This document shows, piece after piece, positions 1 to 10,100 of a stretch of 62,788 nucleotides of DNA. The stretch is taken from assembly GCA_903907905.1 (NCBI GenBank), contig CAIVPX010000025.1, forward strand, positions 1-62,788, written 5' to 3'. The position numbers and the translations under genes are program-made. Source of the DNA: an uncultured bacterium (GTDB lineage Bacteria > Pseudomonadota > Gammaproteobacteria > Burkholderiales > Burkholderiaceae_E). How positions within the stretch are numbered: position 1 is the first letter of the stretch; every line of letters begins with the position of its first letter. A model generated the notes under the pieces. It was not told the DNA's origin, searched no databases, and was given only the letters and a program-made list of their open reading frames with translations.

Positions 1-710
1 ACCATGTGGCGAATGGTTTCGAGCGACGAACCCTCGAAGGTTTTCTGAATGCCGCCGGAGGACTGCGAATAGCGCGACAACTCGGGACACACCTCGAGCA
101 CCTGATCGCGAAAGCAATGCCCCGCGCCGAGCAGCAGCATGCGCTCCTGCTTGAGAATGGCGGCCGGGATGGCCTTGCGCCCGGCAAACGGGTGCGCCGC
201 TGGCACGGCCACCACGAAGGGCTCGTCATACAACGGCTGGCTGACCAGGCCCTGGGTATTGAACGGATCGGCCATGATGGCCACATCGATCTCACCTTGG
301 CGCAGCAGTTCGAGCAGCTTGTGCGTGAAGTTTTCCTGCAACAGCATGGGCATCTGCGGCACGTCGGCAATCATGGCCCGTACCAGCGAGGGCAGCAGAT
401 ACGGTCCGATGGTGTAGATGATCCCGACCTTGAGCGGGCCAGCCAGCGGATCCTTGCCCTGCTTGGCTATTTCCTTGATGGCACCCGCCTGCTCGAGCAC
501 CCGTTGCGCCTGCTCGACGATCTGTTCGCCCACCGGCGTGACGCTCACCTCGCCAGGGCTGCGCTCGAAAATCTGCACGCCGAGTTCTTCTTCGAGCTTG
601 CGGATCGCCACCGAGAGCGTGGGCTGGCTGGCAAAGCAGGCGTCGGCCGCGCGGCCGAAGTGTCGCTCTCGGGCGACCGCGACGATGTACTTGAGTTCGG
701 TGAGCGTCAT
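1..710 (-). CDS. oxyR: OxyR-type LysR-family peroxide-sensing regulator (3' end cut by window)
   Basis: The gene reads leftward from ATG at 710 and runs off the window, so 236 residues are visible. It begins with a LysR winged helix-turn-helix (about residues 3-60, with the AADACFASQPTLSVAIRKLE stretch). The effector domain carries GHCFRDQVLEVC, placing cysteines at residues 199 and 208, exactly the numbering and 9-residue spacing of the E. coli OxyR redox pair. Known role of the family: a peroxide-oxidised disulfide at these cysteines switches on katG/ahp/dps-type genes. The gene is divergent from the aldolase gene at 780 and shares a short 69-bp intergenic region, where OxyR-type autoregulation would be expected but was not proven. 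The C-terminal oligomerisation segment is not visible. The identification is strong because of the cysteine pair. Confidence 0.9.
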   Translation of the reverse strand, partial: MTLTELKYIVAVARERHFGRAADACFASQPTLSVAIRKLEEELGVQIFERSPGEVSVTPVGEQIVEQAQRVLEQAGAIKEIAKQGKDPLAGPLKVGIIYTIGPYLLPSLVRAMIADVPQMPMLLQENFTHKLLELLRQGEIDVAIMADPFNTQGLVSQPLYDEPFVVAVPAAHPFAGRKAIPAAILKQERMLLLGAGHCFRDQVLEVCPELSRYSQSSGGIQKTFEGSSLETIRHM

Positions 711-779
711 GGCGCGGCTGATGATACCAAGTCCCTTCGCGCGCTTGCGGCATACTGGGCAGTCTGCGAGAACCTGCCC

Positions 780-1433
780 ATGACCCTGATCGACCGATCC
801 GCCCTGCTCAATCACTTCCGCGCCGCGCTGAGCGATCTGCCGCTGATCGCCATCCTGCGGGGGGTGCAACCCGCTGAGGCCCCCGACATCGGGCGCGCCC
901 TGGCGCGGGCGGGTTTTCGGCTGATTGAAGTTCCGCTCAACTCGCCGGACCCCCTCGTCACGATCCGGGCGCTGCGGCAGACCCTGCCCGACTGCCTCAT
1001 TGGCGCAGGCACCGTGCTCGACACTGCTCAGGTGCGCGAGGTCTGCGATGCCGGCGGCTGTCTCGTGGTGTCGCCCAACTTCGATGCCGAGGTCGTCGCC
1101 TGCGCGAGGCATCGGGGCGCCATTGCGATGCCCGGCGTCGCCACGCCCACCGAAGCCTTCGCCGCGCTGCGCGCCGGGGCCGATGCCCTCAAGGTGTTTC
1201 CGGCCGAAGCCATCTCCCCCGCCGTGCTCAGGGCTTGGCGCGCCACGCTGCCCGCCGGCACACGACTGATGCCGGTCGGCGGAATCACCCCCGCGCGAAT
1301 GGCCGACTATGTCGCGGCCAGCGCCGACGGCTTCGGCCTGGGTTCGGCGCTGTACCGGCCTGGCGATGCAGCGGCCGTCGTCGAGGCCAGGGCGCTCGAC
1401 TTTGTAAACGCCTGGCGAGGCCGCGCGCGCTGA
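780..1433 (+). CDS. dgoA: 2-dehydro-3-deoxy-6-phosphogalactonate aldolase (KDPG/KDPGal aldolase family)
   Basis: Class I aldolase of 217 residues, predicted to cleave 2-keto-3-deoxy-6-phosphogalactonate (or the gluconate epimer) to pyruvate and glyceraldehyde 3-phosphate in the cytosol. The start at 780 gives the expected family length of about 205-220. Seen motifs: LIAILRGV (22-29), IEVPLNSPDP with the catalytic Glu50, GAGTVL (75-80), MPGVATPTEAF, and the Schiff-base Lys138 in DALKVFP. The C-terminus has the FGLGSALYRPG phosphate loop. IEVPLNSP and GLGSALYRPG look more like DgoA than Eda, but the substrate cannot be fixed by sequence alone. No galactonate or gluconate dehydratase or kinase lies nearby, so it stands alone between oxyR and the convergent recG. 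An open frame extends upstream to base 6 only because it is antisense to oxyR. Confidence 0.85.
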   Translation: MTLIDRSALLNHFRAALSDLPLIAILRGVQPAEAPDIGRALARAGFRLIEVPLNSPDPLVTIRALRQTLPDCLIGAGTVLDTAQVREVCDAGGCLVVSPNFDAEVVACARHRGAIAMPGVATPTEAFAALRAGADALKVFPAEAISPAVLRAWRATLPAGTRLMPVGGITPARMADYVAASADGFGLGSALYRPGDAAAVVEARALDFVNAWRGRAR

Positions 1434-1445
1434 ACGCGTCGAGTC

Positions 1446-3488
1446 TCAGGCCTTCAGAAAGTCTTCCCGGTCGCCCAGCCAGCGACTCACATGGGCCACG
1501 ACCAGATCGGGGCAGATCCCTTCCATGGCCGCTGCGGTATCGCGTGCGGCCTCGACCAGTTCAACGTCGCGCTCGAGATCGGCAAACCGCAGCAATGACT
1601 GGCCGGACTGGCGCGCCCCGAGAAATTCGCCCGGGCCGCGCTGCAACAGGTCGCGCCGGGCAATCTCGAAGCCATCGGTGGTCTCGTGCATGGCACGCAG
1701 GCGCTCCCTCGCAGCCGGTGACAGCGGCCGGCGGTAAAGCAGCACGCACACACTGCGAGCCGCGCCGCGCCCCACCCGACCACGCAACTGATGCAACTGC
1801 GCCAGGCCGAAACGCTCGGCGTGTTCGATCACCATCAGCGACGCATTCGGCACATCCACGCCGACCTCGATGACGGTCGTAGCGACCAGCACCTTGAGAT
1901 CTCCCGCGCTGAACGCGCGCATTACAGCCTGCTTGTCGGCGCCGGCCAGTCGGCCGTGCACCAGCCCAACCGGAATCGGATCGAGCTCAGCCGCAAGCGC
2001 GGCATGGGTGTCGATGGCCGTCTGCAGGTCGAGCGCCTCGGACTCTTCGATCAGGGGACAGACCCAGTAGACCTGACGCCCCTCGGCCACCGACTGCCGT
2101 ACCCGTTCAACGATCTCGTCACGGCGCGTGTCGGCCACCAGTTTGGTGAGGACAGGCGTTCGGCCGGGCGGCAATTCATCAATCACCGACACATCAAGGT
2201 CCGCGTAATAGCTCATGGCCAGCGTCCGAGGAATGGGCGTGGCACTCATCATCAACTGATGCGCGAGCAGGTCGGATCTCGACCGCAGCGACAGGCGCTG
2301 CGCCACACCGAAGCGGTGCTGCTCATCGACGATGCTCAAGCCCAGACGCATGAACTGCACCGAGTCCTCGATCAGCGCGTGCGTGCCCACCAGCAGATCC
2401 ACTTCGCCGGCCAGCACCGCCGCCCGCACGGCCTTCTTCTCGGATTCGCGCATCGACCCCGCCAGCCAACCGACCCGGACACCGATGGGCTCGAGCCAAG
2501 GGGCGAGTTTGGCGAAATGCTGCCCGGCCAAAATTTCGGTCGGCGCCATCATTGCCACCTGCGCGCCGCTGCCGATCGCCTGACACGCGGCCAACGCAGC
2601 CACCACCGTCTTGCCGCTGCCGACATCGCCCTGCAGCAGGCGATTCATGGGTTGCTCCCCGACCAGGTCGCGGGCGATCTCGGCGAATGCGCCTTGCTGG
2701 GCCCGCGTAAGCGCGAAGGGCAGAGCACTCAGCAGCCGCCCCACCCACGCGCCATCGCCCAGGGGGGTCGCTTTGAGCGCTGCTCGCGAGCGACGAGCCC
2801 GGCGCAGCGACAGTTGCTGCGCGAGCAGTTCATCAAAAATGACCCGACGCCACTCGGGCAGGCTGCGATCGTCGAAGGCGGCCATCGACACGCCGGGAGC
2901 GGGTGCATGAAGCAGCTTGAGGGCCTGATCGAGTCGGGGCAGCGCCAGCCGGGCAATCGGCTCAGGCGGAACCGTCTCGGGCAGATCCAGCCGCCCCAGA
3001 CGCTTCGCAACCGCGGCCCGGATCAGCCCCTGACCAATGCCCGCCACGCTTGGATACACCGGGGTGAGTTGCCGGGGAACCGGTGTCGAGTCGGTGACGA
3101 GCCGATAGCGCGGGTGCACGATCTCGGGACCGAACAGGGTTGAGCGGACCTCGCCGTGCGCCCGAACGCGCATACCCGGCGAAAACTGGCGCGCCTGCGC
3201 CGGATTGAAATGCAGAAACCGCAGAGAGAGCACGCCGCTACCGTCGGCAATCTCGACCTTCAGCATGCGCCGCGGCCGGACGTCGATGACGCTGGATCGC
3301 ACGACGCCTTCAACCTGCGCACTCTCACCAGCCCGCGCCTCGGCGATGTCGACGATGCGGGTGAGGTCTTCGTAGCGCAGCGGCAGGTGCAGCAGCAGAT
3401 CGATCTCGCTGCGAATACCCAGGCGCTCGAAGGCCTCGAGGCCTGCAGGGGCCTTGCGCGCGGCGCCGGAGGTCGGCTTGCCCGCCAC
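1446..3488 (-). CDS. recG: ATP-dependent DNA helicase RecG
   Basis: Branch-migration helicase for stalled forks and Holliday junctions. About 680 residues from the chosen GTG at 3488, which is normal for RecG. Seen: N-terminal wedge/OB region (LLHLPLRYED near 35, FLHFNPAQARQFSPG near 92), Walker A GDVGSGKT (287-294), the DEQH box in SIVDEQHRFGVAQR, MSATPIPRTL, and the helicase C-terminal motif HQLRGRVGRG. The frame stays open to 3590, but that would overlap ridA almost entirely at its 3' end. The GTG lies 4 nt after the ridA stop codon and begins just before the conserved N-terminus, so I prefer it. It is the last gene of a leftward run after ridA. The exact start is uncertain; the identity is not. 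Confidence 0.95.
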   Translation of the reverse strand: MAGKPTSGAARKAPAGLEAFERLGIRSEIDLLLHLPLRYEDLTRIVDIAEARAGESAQVEGVVRSSVIDVRPRRMLKVEIADGSGVLSLRFLHFNPAQARQFSPGMRVRAHGEVRSTLFGPEIVHPRYRLVTDSTPVPRQLTPVYPSVAGIGQGLIRAAVAKRLGRLDLPETVPPEPIARLALPRLDQALKLLHAPAPGVSMAAFDDRSLPEWRRVIFDELLAQQLSLRRARRSRAALKATPLGDGAWVGRLLSALPFALTRAQQGAFAEIARDLVGEQPMNRLLQGDVGSGKTVVAALAACQAIGSGAQVAMMAPTEILAGQHFAKLAPWLEPIGVRVGWLAGSMRESEKKAVRAAVLAGEVDLLVGTHALIEDSVQFMRLGLSIVDEQHRFGVAQRLSLRSRSDLLAHQLMMSATPIPRTLAMSYYADLDVSVIDELPPGRTPVLTKLVADTRRDEIVERVRQSVAEGRQVYWVCPLIEESEALDLQTAIDTHAALAAELDPIPVGLVHGRLAGADKQAVMRAFSAGDLKVLVATTVIEVGVDVPNASLMVIEHAERFGLAQLHQLRGRVGRGAARSVCVLLYRRPLSPAARERLRAMHETTDGFEIARRDLLQRGPGEFLGARQSGQSLLRFADLERDVELVEAARDTAAAMEGICPDLVVAHVSRWLGDREDFLKA

Positions 3489-3492
3489 CGCG

Positions 3493-3879
3493 TCAGTCGG
3501 GCAGCACCAGGACCGCCTCGACCTCGAACTGTGCCCCGCGAGGCAGACTGGCCACGCCAACCGTCGAGCGTGCGGGATAAGGTTGGGCAAAGACCTCCTG
3601 CATGATCTCGTTGACCTTGGGAAAGTGTCCGAGATCGGTCAGAAAGAGCGTGAGCTTGACGCAATCGGCCAGCGACGCACCGCTGGCGCGCGCGACCGCC
3701 GCCAGGTTGGCAAAGGCCTGTCGCACCTGCGCCTCGAAGCCGCCCTCCACCAGTTGCCCCGTCGCCGGGTCGAGCGCGATTTGACCCGACAGATAGACGC
3801 AGGCGCCCACGCGGACCGCCTGCGAGTAGGGCCCGATGGCCGCCGGCGCGTCGGCGGTGGCGATGATAGTTCGGCTCAT
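3493..3879 (-). CDS. ridA: RidA/YjgF-family enamine/imine deaminase
   Basis: A 128-residue RidA-family protein. The family hydrolyses reactive 2-aminoacrylate enamines and imines released by PLP enzymes, giving ketoacids and ammonia. The conserved catalytic Arg is present at 104 in [17 protein letters not shown], with the trailing Glu in [18 protein letters not shown] (15-22) and [11 protein letters not shown] (28-38) are the N-terminal family signatures. Because the key Arg is kept, this member is probably an active deaminase and not one of the inactive YjgF relatives. It lies 7 nt downstream of the thioesterase gene and just ahead of recG, in one likely transcript. Confidence 0.9.
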   Translation of the reverse strand: MSRTIIATADAPAAIGPYSQAVRVGACVYLSGQIALDPATGQLVEGGFEAQVRQAFANLAAVARASGASLADCVKLTLFLTDLGHFPKVNEIMQEVFAQPYPARSTVGVASLPRGAQFEVEAVLVLPD

Positions 3880-3886
3880 GGAGGTG

Positions 3887-4471
3887 TCAGCCTTTCGAAC
3901 GGTCCGGGTCGCGTTGCCGCTCGTCGAGCGGAAAAATCATGCAGGTCGTGCTGCCATGGGCATAAAGCTTGCCGGCCGCGTCATATAGTCGCCCTTCGGC
4001 CGTGCCCAGTCGGCGCGAGGTGCTGATCACCTTGCCTTCGGCGCGAACCGGCCCGGACTTGTCAGTGAGCGGCCGCACGAAATTGATCTTGAGCTCAATC
4101 GTGGCATAGCCCAGGCCCTGCTCGAGGGTGCTGTGCACCGCGCACCCCATGGCTGAATCGAGCAGCGTGGACACATACCCTCCATGCACCGACCCGATGG
4201 GGTTGTAGTACTCGAAACGGGGCGTGCCCTGAAAGACCGTCCGGCCCAGGCCGCACTCAACCGGAACAAAATCGAGGGTTTGCCCGATGGGCACGCCGGG
4301 GAGTTCGCCGCGCAGGATGCGCATCAGAAAATCAAGCCCGGGCTGGCGGGCCAATTCCTCCATCGGAATACGACCCGGGGCCGCCATGAGCACGCGCACT
4401 TCGCGCTCTCTGGCGAACCAGTCCTGCAGGGTGGCGTCGACCTGACGCGCATCAGCGGTGTCGGACATCAT
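3887..4471 (-). CDS. Hotdog-fold (PaaI-like) acyl-CoA thioesterase
   Basis: A 194-residue single-hotdog protein of the PaaI/YbgC superfamily, expected to hydrolyse an acyl-CoA thioester in the cytosol. The hallmark [17 protein letters not shown] is at 93-109, with His96-Gly-Gly in the helix start and Asp105 on the hotdog helix. The [13 protein letters not shown] strand follows, as in the family. The N-terminal 60 residues extend beyond the minimal fold and include a helical stretch. Substrate unknown. It starts with two adjacent Met codons (4471 and 4468); either is possible. Its stop lies close to the ridA start, so the two are probably co-transcribed. Confidence 0.8.
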   Translation of the reverse strand: MMSDTADARQVDATLQDWFAREREVRVLMAAPGRIPMEELARQPGLDFLMRILRGELPGVPIGQTLDFVPVECGLGRTVFQGTPRFEYYNPIGSVHGGYVSTLLDSAMGCAVHSTLEQGLGYATIELKINFVRPLTDKSGPVRAEGKVISTSRRLGTAEGRLYDAAGKLYAHGSTTCMIFPLDERQRDPDRSKG

Positions 4472-4534
4472 TAGAACAGTGACCCGGTTAACGAAGATGC
4501 CCGCGATGGTAGCCGATCGGGCTTACCCGGTCAT

Positions 4535-5245
4535 TCAGGCGAAGCCGATTTCCACCCGCTTGTTGCGCTTGCCTTCACTGCGTATGCGCAGCACCTTGAT
4601 GGGTCCGATCTCGCCAATGTTGCGCACGTGCGTGCCGCCGCAGGGCTGCAGATCGATATCGCGAATGCGCAGCAAGCGCACTCGGCCCTGACCGCGTGGC
4701 GGCGCCACGCTCATGGTCTTGACGAGTTCCGGGTGAGCATCGAGCTCAGCGTCAGTGATCCAGACAGTTTCGGTCTCGACGGCCCGGGCGATCAGGTCGT
4801 TGACACCCTGCTCGATGCGGCCGGCGTCGAGCAGGCTCATGTCGATATCAAAGTCGAGACGCCCCTTGTCGGCTGCGATGTTGCCGCCGGTGACCGGTGC
4901 CACCACGACACAGGACAGCACGTGCAGACAGGTGTGGATGCGCATGTGCGCATAGCGCCGGTCCCAGTCAAGCGCCACGGTGACCCGGTCGCCGGGCGCT
5001 GGCAGCGCCTGGCCCGGCTCAGGGACATGCACGATGGTCTCGGGCGAGTCGCCCTTGCGCGTATCGACGATGCGCAGGCTTGCGCCCGAAGCCGCCTGCA
5101 GCAGACCGCTGTCGCCGGGCTGGCCTCCGCCCGCAGGGTAGAACACGGTCTGATCGAGTTCGATCCCACGGTCGCTCACCGACAGCACGCGGGCCTCGCA
5201 GCGTGTCAGATAGGCGTCTTCACGAAACAGTGCTTTCGTTGTCAT
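4535..5245 (-). CDS. AlaX-type alanyl-tRNA editing hydrolase
   Basis: Stand-alone editing domain related to the C-terminal half of AlaRS, expected to deacylate mischarged Ser- or Gly-tRNA(Ala). 236 residues, in the range of AlaX-M proteins. The full zinc site is visible: HxxxH at His104 and His108 (RIHTCLHVL) and CxxxH at Cys202 and His206 (PCGGTHVRNIG). The N-terminus carries a FYPAGGGQPGDSG stretch, the glycine-rich motif characteristic of AlaX-M/AlaRS editing modules that contact the acceptor stem. It reads leftward, separated from the thioesterase by 63 nt. No alaS is in the window. Confidence 0.88.
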   Translation of the reverse strand: MTTKALFREDAYLTRCEARVLSVSDRGIELDQTVFYPAGGGQPGDSGLLQAASGASLRIVDTRKGDSPETIVHVPEPGQALPAPGDRVTVALDWDRRYAHMRIHTCLHVLSCVVVAPVTGGNIAADKGRLDFDIDMSLLDAGRIEQGVNDLIARAVETETVWITDAELDAHPELVKTMSVAPPRGQGRVRLLRIRDIDLQPCGGTHVRNIGEIGPIKVLRIRSEGKRNKRVEIGFA

Positions 5246-5264
5246 CTTGAAGGGTCCCGGGGGC

Positions 5265-5702
5265 TCAAGACCGCCCCAGTCGCAGGGTGAACCAGACCTC
5301 GAGGGCGATGGCCAGCACCGACATCGCCAGCATGGCCGCGAGAATGAGCCCCGCGATCGCGAGCAGCACAGGCGCCCAGCGATTGGCCGACTGCCGCCCC
5401 GACGCGGGATTGTGCCGGGCGTCCCAGCGGGCGTCGGTTTGCAGGCCGATCACGATGGCCTCGACCATGGTGATCACGGCGATCAGGCTGAGCAGAAAGA
5501 ACCCGGGCTGCCGGAACCAGGGATCGGTTCGAAGGGCCCAGCCTATGAGCGGCAGAGACAGCAGGGGATAGACCCACCATAAGCCATTGCGCAAATACCA
5601 GCGATGCAGGCCGAACACGCCGCCGAGCAAGGCCAGCAGCGCCGCGAGCGGCCGCGAGCGATGGGTCGGCCGAGCCGGGTTCGGAACGTCCCGTAAGGGC
5701 AT
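5265..5702 (-). CDS. TM2-domain membrane protein
   Basis: A 145-residue protein from ATG at 5702 (a TTG at 5720 would add six residues). It opens with a TM2-like hairpin: a hydrophobic helix AALLALLGGVFGLHRWYL followed by YPLLSLPLIGWAL. GGVFGLHRWYL is the family hallmark. A second pair of helices follows (FFLLSLIAVITMVEAIVIGL and LLAIAGLILAAMLAMSVLAIAL), giving about four membrane segments. TM2 proteins have no agreed biochemical role. It sits 19 nt upstream of the AlaX gene on the same strand and may be co-transcribed with it. Confidence 0.7.
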   Translation of the reverse strand: MPLRDVPNPARPTHRSRPLAALLALLGGVFGLHRWYLRNGLWWVYPLLSLPLIGWALRTDPWFRQPGFFLLSLIAVITMVEAIVIGLQTDARWDARHNPASGRQSANRWAPVLLAIAGLILAAMLAMSVLAIALEVWFTLRLGRS

Positions 5703-5775
5703 AGGGTCAGGTGCGGACAAGTTTCGAGGCCTGGACGAGGGGGCGGGCGGGGTTGCGCCGACCCTTCACGGAGCG

Positions 5776-5802
5776 CTGATTCTATCCGGACTGTAGAATC
5801 AG
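5776..5802. promoter_or_regulatory. 27-bp inverted repeat in the divergent TM2/MFS intergenic region
   Basis: Two perfect 9-bp arms, CTGATTCTA (5776-5784) and TAGAATCAG (5794-5802), are separated by 9 nt. The right arm contains a TAGAAT hexamer that could serve as a -10 box for the rightward MFS gene starting about 83 bp downstream. This geometry suits a dimeric repressor operator. No T-run follows on either side, so an intrinsic terminator is less likely. Function inferred only. Confidence 0.4.
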
Positions 5803-5884
5803 TTGGACTCCCCGACGACCGCGTCATCGCCCGCCTGCCTGGTCGCTCGCCAGCGCCGGCAGGCCCCCTGCAGGAATGGTCCGC

Positions 5885-7090
5885 ATGAATCCGCCAGCGG
5901 CCCGCAAGGCCGGCCTCATCATCGTCTGTGCATCAATTTTGTATGCGCTCACCCTCGGCATCCGCAACACCATGCCGATCTTCATCAGCCCGATCAACAC
6001 CGCCACCGGTCTGGGGCTGGCTGCGATCAGCTTTGCCTACGGCGTGGGCCAACTGAGCTGGGGGCTGACCCAGCCCTTCGCCGGCATGATGACGGTCCGC
6101 TGGGGCAATGTGCCGGTGCTGGCAGCAGGCGGCCTCATGCTTGCGCTGGGAACGGCGCTGGTGCCCTGGGCCGACAGCACCTTCACGCTGGTGCTCACGG
6201 TCGGCGTGCTGAGCGCGGGCGGCGCGGGCCTGATCGGCCCGTCGGTCGTCATGGCCTCGCTCAACCAGTTGCTGAGCCCGGAGCGCCGCGCCATGGGCAC
6301 CTCGCTGGTGAACGCGGGCGGCTCATTGGGCCAGTTCTTCATCGTGCCGTTGGCGCAGATGGTCATCAGCGGCGCGGGCTGGGCCGCCTCGTTGATCGTG
6401 CTGGGCGCGCTGGCCACCATGGTCGTGCCGCTGGCCCGGGTGCTGCGCACCACGACCGGTCAGGGCGCGGGCGGCGCCGAAGCCGCCAACGTTCGGGTTC
6501 GGGACGCGCTGGTCGACCGTAATTTCCCGCTGATCGCCGCCGGGTTTTTCGTCTGCGGCTTTCATGTCGCCTTCATCGCCACGCACCTGCCTGGCGTCGT
6601 GGCACTGTGCGGATTGCCGCCCGAGGTCGGTGCCTGGTCGCTGGCGCTGATCGGCCTGTTCAACGTCGCCGGCAGCCTGCTGATCGGCTGGGCCATGCCG
6701 CGCTGGCGCTCGCGCAACCTGCTGGCCCTGATCTACGCGCTGCGCGGACTGATCGTGGCCGGGTTCATGATCGCCCCCAAGGTGCCCGCCACCTTCATGG
6801 TCTTTGCGGCCCTGCTGGGAGTCACGTACCTCGCGACCGTCCCCCCCACCGCGGGTCTGGTCGCAAAGTTCTATGGTCCGCGCAACATGGCCACCCTGTT
6901 TGGCATCGTCATGCTCTCCCACCAGGTTGGTGCCTTCGTGGGGGCCTGGCTGGGCGGCCCGGTGTTCATCGCCACGGGCAGCTACGACTGGATGTGGTAC
7001 GCCGACATTGCCCTCGCCGTCCTCGCCGCGCTGGTCAATCTGCCGATCCGCGAGAAGCCGCCGGCCCTGTCTGCGGCGCTCTCGCGCTAG
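5885..7090 (+). CDS. Major facilitator superfamily transporter
   Basis: A 401-residue integral membrane protein with about 12 hydrophobic helices, reading as an MFS permease. The start at 5885 is preferred over the in-frame ATG at 5876 because AGGA at 5872-5875 sits about 9 nt upstream. N-terminal features: IIVCASILYALTLGIRNTMPIFI (helix 1) and GVGQLSWGLTQPFAGMM, the loop with a G-rich helix. The profile resembles the oxalate/formate or cyanate-type MFS group (GIRNTMPIF, FAYGVGQLSWGLTQP), common in Burkholderiales. Substrate unknown. The next gene, UvrA2, starts 75 bp downstream in the same direction. Confidence 0.85.
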   Translation: MNPPAARKAGLIIVCASILYALTLGIRNTMPIFISPINTATGLGLAAISFAYGVGQLSWGLTQPFAGMMTVRWGNVPVLAAGGLMLALGTALVPWADSTFTLVLTVGVLSAGGAGLIGPSVVMASLNQLLSPERRAMGTSLVNAGGSLGQFFIVPLAQMVISGAGWAASLIVLGALATMVVPLARVLRTTTGQGAGGAEAANVRVRDALVDRNFPLIAAGFFVCGFHVAFIATHLPGVVALCGLPPEVGAWSLALIGLFNVAGSLLIGWAMPRWRSRNLLALIYALRGLIVAGFMIAPKVPATFMVFAALLGVTYLATVPPTAGLVAKFYGPRNMATLFGIVMLSHQVGAFVGAWLGGPVFIATGSYDWMWYADIALAVLAALVNLPIREKPPALSAALSR

Positions 7091-7165
7091 CCCCGCGGCG
7101 GCCGCCCTGCGGCAACCCTACCCGCCCACGCCTGGCCCCTCCACCCTCTTTCAGTCTGCTCCGCC

Positions 7166-10100
7166 GTGTCCAATCCCCCGGTTACGCCCCCGTCGATCCG
7201 CATTCGCGGCGCGCGTCAGAACAACCTCAAGAACCTTGACCTCGACATCCCCACCCATCAGCTGGTGGTGGTCACCGGCGTGTCGGGATCGGGCAAGTCG
7301 TCGCTCGTCTTCGATACGCTTTACGCCGAGGGGCAGCGCCGCTATGTCGAAACTTTTTCCGCGTATGCGCGCCAGTTTCTCGACCGCATGGACAAGCCGC
7401 AGGTTGACCGGATAGAGGGTGTGCCGCCCGCGATCGCGATTGATCAGACCAATCCGGTTCGGACCTCTCGTTCCACCGTGGGCACGATGACCGAACTGAA
7501 CGACCACCTGAAACTGCTGTTTGCGCGCACCGCTCGCCTGCACTGCCGGCAGTGTGGCGAACCCGTGCGCCGGGACTCGGTGGCCGATATCGCGGCGAGC
7601 GTCATCGAACTCGCCCGCCAGGCCAACGACCCACGTCTCGTCGTCTGCTTCCCGGTCCAGGTCCCGGCCAATTTCAGCGAGGCCGAAGTCGAGCAGCACC
7701 TGCTGGCTCAGGGCTACACACGCGTGCACCGCCGGGATGAGTCCAGCGGCACTCAGACAGCGCTGCTGCAGGTCACGCAGGACCGGTTCCGGGCCGCGTC
7801 AGTGGAACGCAGCCGACTCAATGAGGCGATTGAAACCGCACTACGCCAAGGCCACGGCCGCATGTCCGTGCATCGGCCGGGCGAGGACGGACAAGACGCC
7901 GAGGTCTGGCGATACAGCAGCGGCCTGCACTGCGCCGAGTGCGATATCAGCTACGCCGAGCCCCTGCCGAGCCTGTTCTCCTTCAATTCGCCGCTAGGCG
8001 CCTGCGAAGCTTGTCGGGGCTTCGGCCGCGTGATCGGCATCGACCTCGGCCTGGTCATCCCTGACGAAAGTCGCACGCTGGCCGATGGGGCGGTCAAGCC
8101 CTGGCAGACCGAGAGCTTCAAGGACTGCCAGCGCGATCTGCGCAGGTTCGCGCCCCTGGCGGGGGTGCCGATCGACGTTCCCTGGCGGGCCCTGACGGCC
8201 GAACAGAAGCGATGGGTGATCGAAGGCGGTGCCGACTGGACCGGCAACTGGCAAAAGCAGTGGTACGGCGTCAATCGCTTCTTCGAGTGGCTGGAGAGCA
8301 AGGCCTACAAGATGCACATCCGGGTGCTGCTCTCGAAGTACCGCGCCTACAGTCCCTGCGGGGTCTGCCAGGGCGCGCGGCTCAAACCGGATGCCCTGCT
8401 CTGGCGCGTGGGTGACCAGTCGCTCGCCGATCGCGCGCTCGAGGATCGCGACTCCCGCGGTGCCTACCGGCGCTTCCGTCCGGCTGGCGTCGACTGGAGT
8501 GACGCGGTCGCGAGCCGAATCGCCGGCCTGTCGATCCATGACCTCATGCTGATGCCGCTCGAGCGCGTTCGCGAATTTTTTGATGGTATCGCCCGGCTTC
8601 CGGGGCTCGACAACCCGGCGGCGCGTGGCGGCGAGGCAGCCAGCCGAGGGGCCCGCGACGAGGCGCTGGCACAACTGCTGGTCGAGATCCGCGCTCGACT
8701 CGCCTATCTCTGCGACGTGGGACTAGGCTACCTCACGCTCGACCGTCAATCGCGCACGCTGTCTGGCGGCGAAGTGCAGCGGATCAACCTCACGACCGCG
8801 CTGGGCACCTCACTGGTCAACACGCTGTTCGTGCTGGACGAGCCGTCCATCGGCCTGCATCCACGCGACATGGACCGGGTGAACGCGGTCATGCACCGCC
8901 TGCGCGACGCCGGCAATTCTCTGGTGGTGGTCGAACACGACCCGCAGGTGATGTTTGCGGCGGATCGCATCCTCGACATCGGTCCCGGACCGGGGGAACG
9001 CGGCGGTGAGATCGTCTACAACGGGCCCGCCGCCGGCATCCGCCAGGCCGCCACGCTCACTGGCGACTATCTGTCGGGACGGCGCAAGGTGGTGACGGGC
9101 CGTCCGATGGCCGTCGCCGCCGCCACCCCCAAACTGATCATCGAGGGTGCGCGCGAGCACAATCTTCGTCGCATCGACGTCAGCATCCCGCTGGAGCGAT
9201 TCGTCTGCATCACGGGGGTGTCGGGCAGTGGCAAATCCACCCTGATGCAAAACGTTCTGCTACCGGCGCTGCTCAAGGCCAAGGGCAAGCCCACCGAGGC
9301 GCCCGGCGCTTTCGACCGCCTGCTCGGCGATGACTGGCTGGGCGACGTGGTCTTCGTCGATCAGTCCCCCATCGGCAAGACGGCACGATCGAGTCCGGTG
9401 AGCTATGTGGGCGCCTTCGACCCCATCCGCAAGCGGCTGGCGGCAACGCCCCTGGCCAAAGAGCGCCACTACACGCCGGGCACCTTCAGCTTCAACTCGG
9501 GCGACGGGCGCTGCGCCACATGCGGCGGCAACGGCTTCGAGCACGTCGAGATGCAGTTCCTGTCCGACGTGTATTTGCGCTGCCCCGACTGCGACGGCAA
9601 ACGCTTCCGACCCGAAACACTCGAGGTGCGCATCGCGGGCACCGAAGGGGCCCGGCGCGCTGATGGCCGACGTTTCGAGCTGGCCTCGGCGGCTGACATC
9701 CTCGACATGACGGTGACCGAAGCGCTGGTATTTTTCGCCGATGACCGCGAGGTGCGCTCGCGCCTGCAACCGCTTTCGGATGTCGGGCTCGACTACCTCC
9801 GACTGGGGCAACCCGTCCCTACGCTGTCGGGCGGCGAGGCCCAGCGCCTGAAGCTTGCCGGCTACCTGGCCGAGGCTGCCAGTCAGGGGCTCACCGAGCC
9901 CTCGGCCCCGGGCTGGCGCGCGGCGCGATCAGGGCGGCGCGGCACCCTCTTCATGTTCGACGAGCCCACCACGGGCCTGCACTTCGACGATGTCGCACGA
10001 CTGCTGCGTGCGCTGAGAAAGCTGCTCACCGCCGGCCACTCGCTGCTGGTCATCGAGCACAACCTCGACGTGGTGCGCGCAAGCGACTGGGTGATCGACC

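Noticed and set aside
6-1433. Single 475-residue rightward protein covering 6-1433
   Set aside because: The first half is antisense to oxyR and has no homology; only the segment from 780 is a real aldolase.
3489-3590. N-terminal extension of RecG up to 3590
   Set aside because: It lies inside ridA, has no domain content and no ribosome site; the GTG after the ridA stop fits better.
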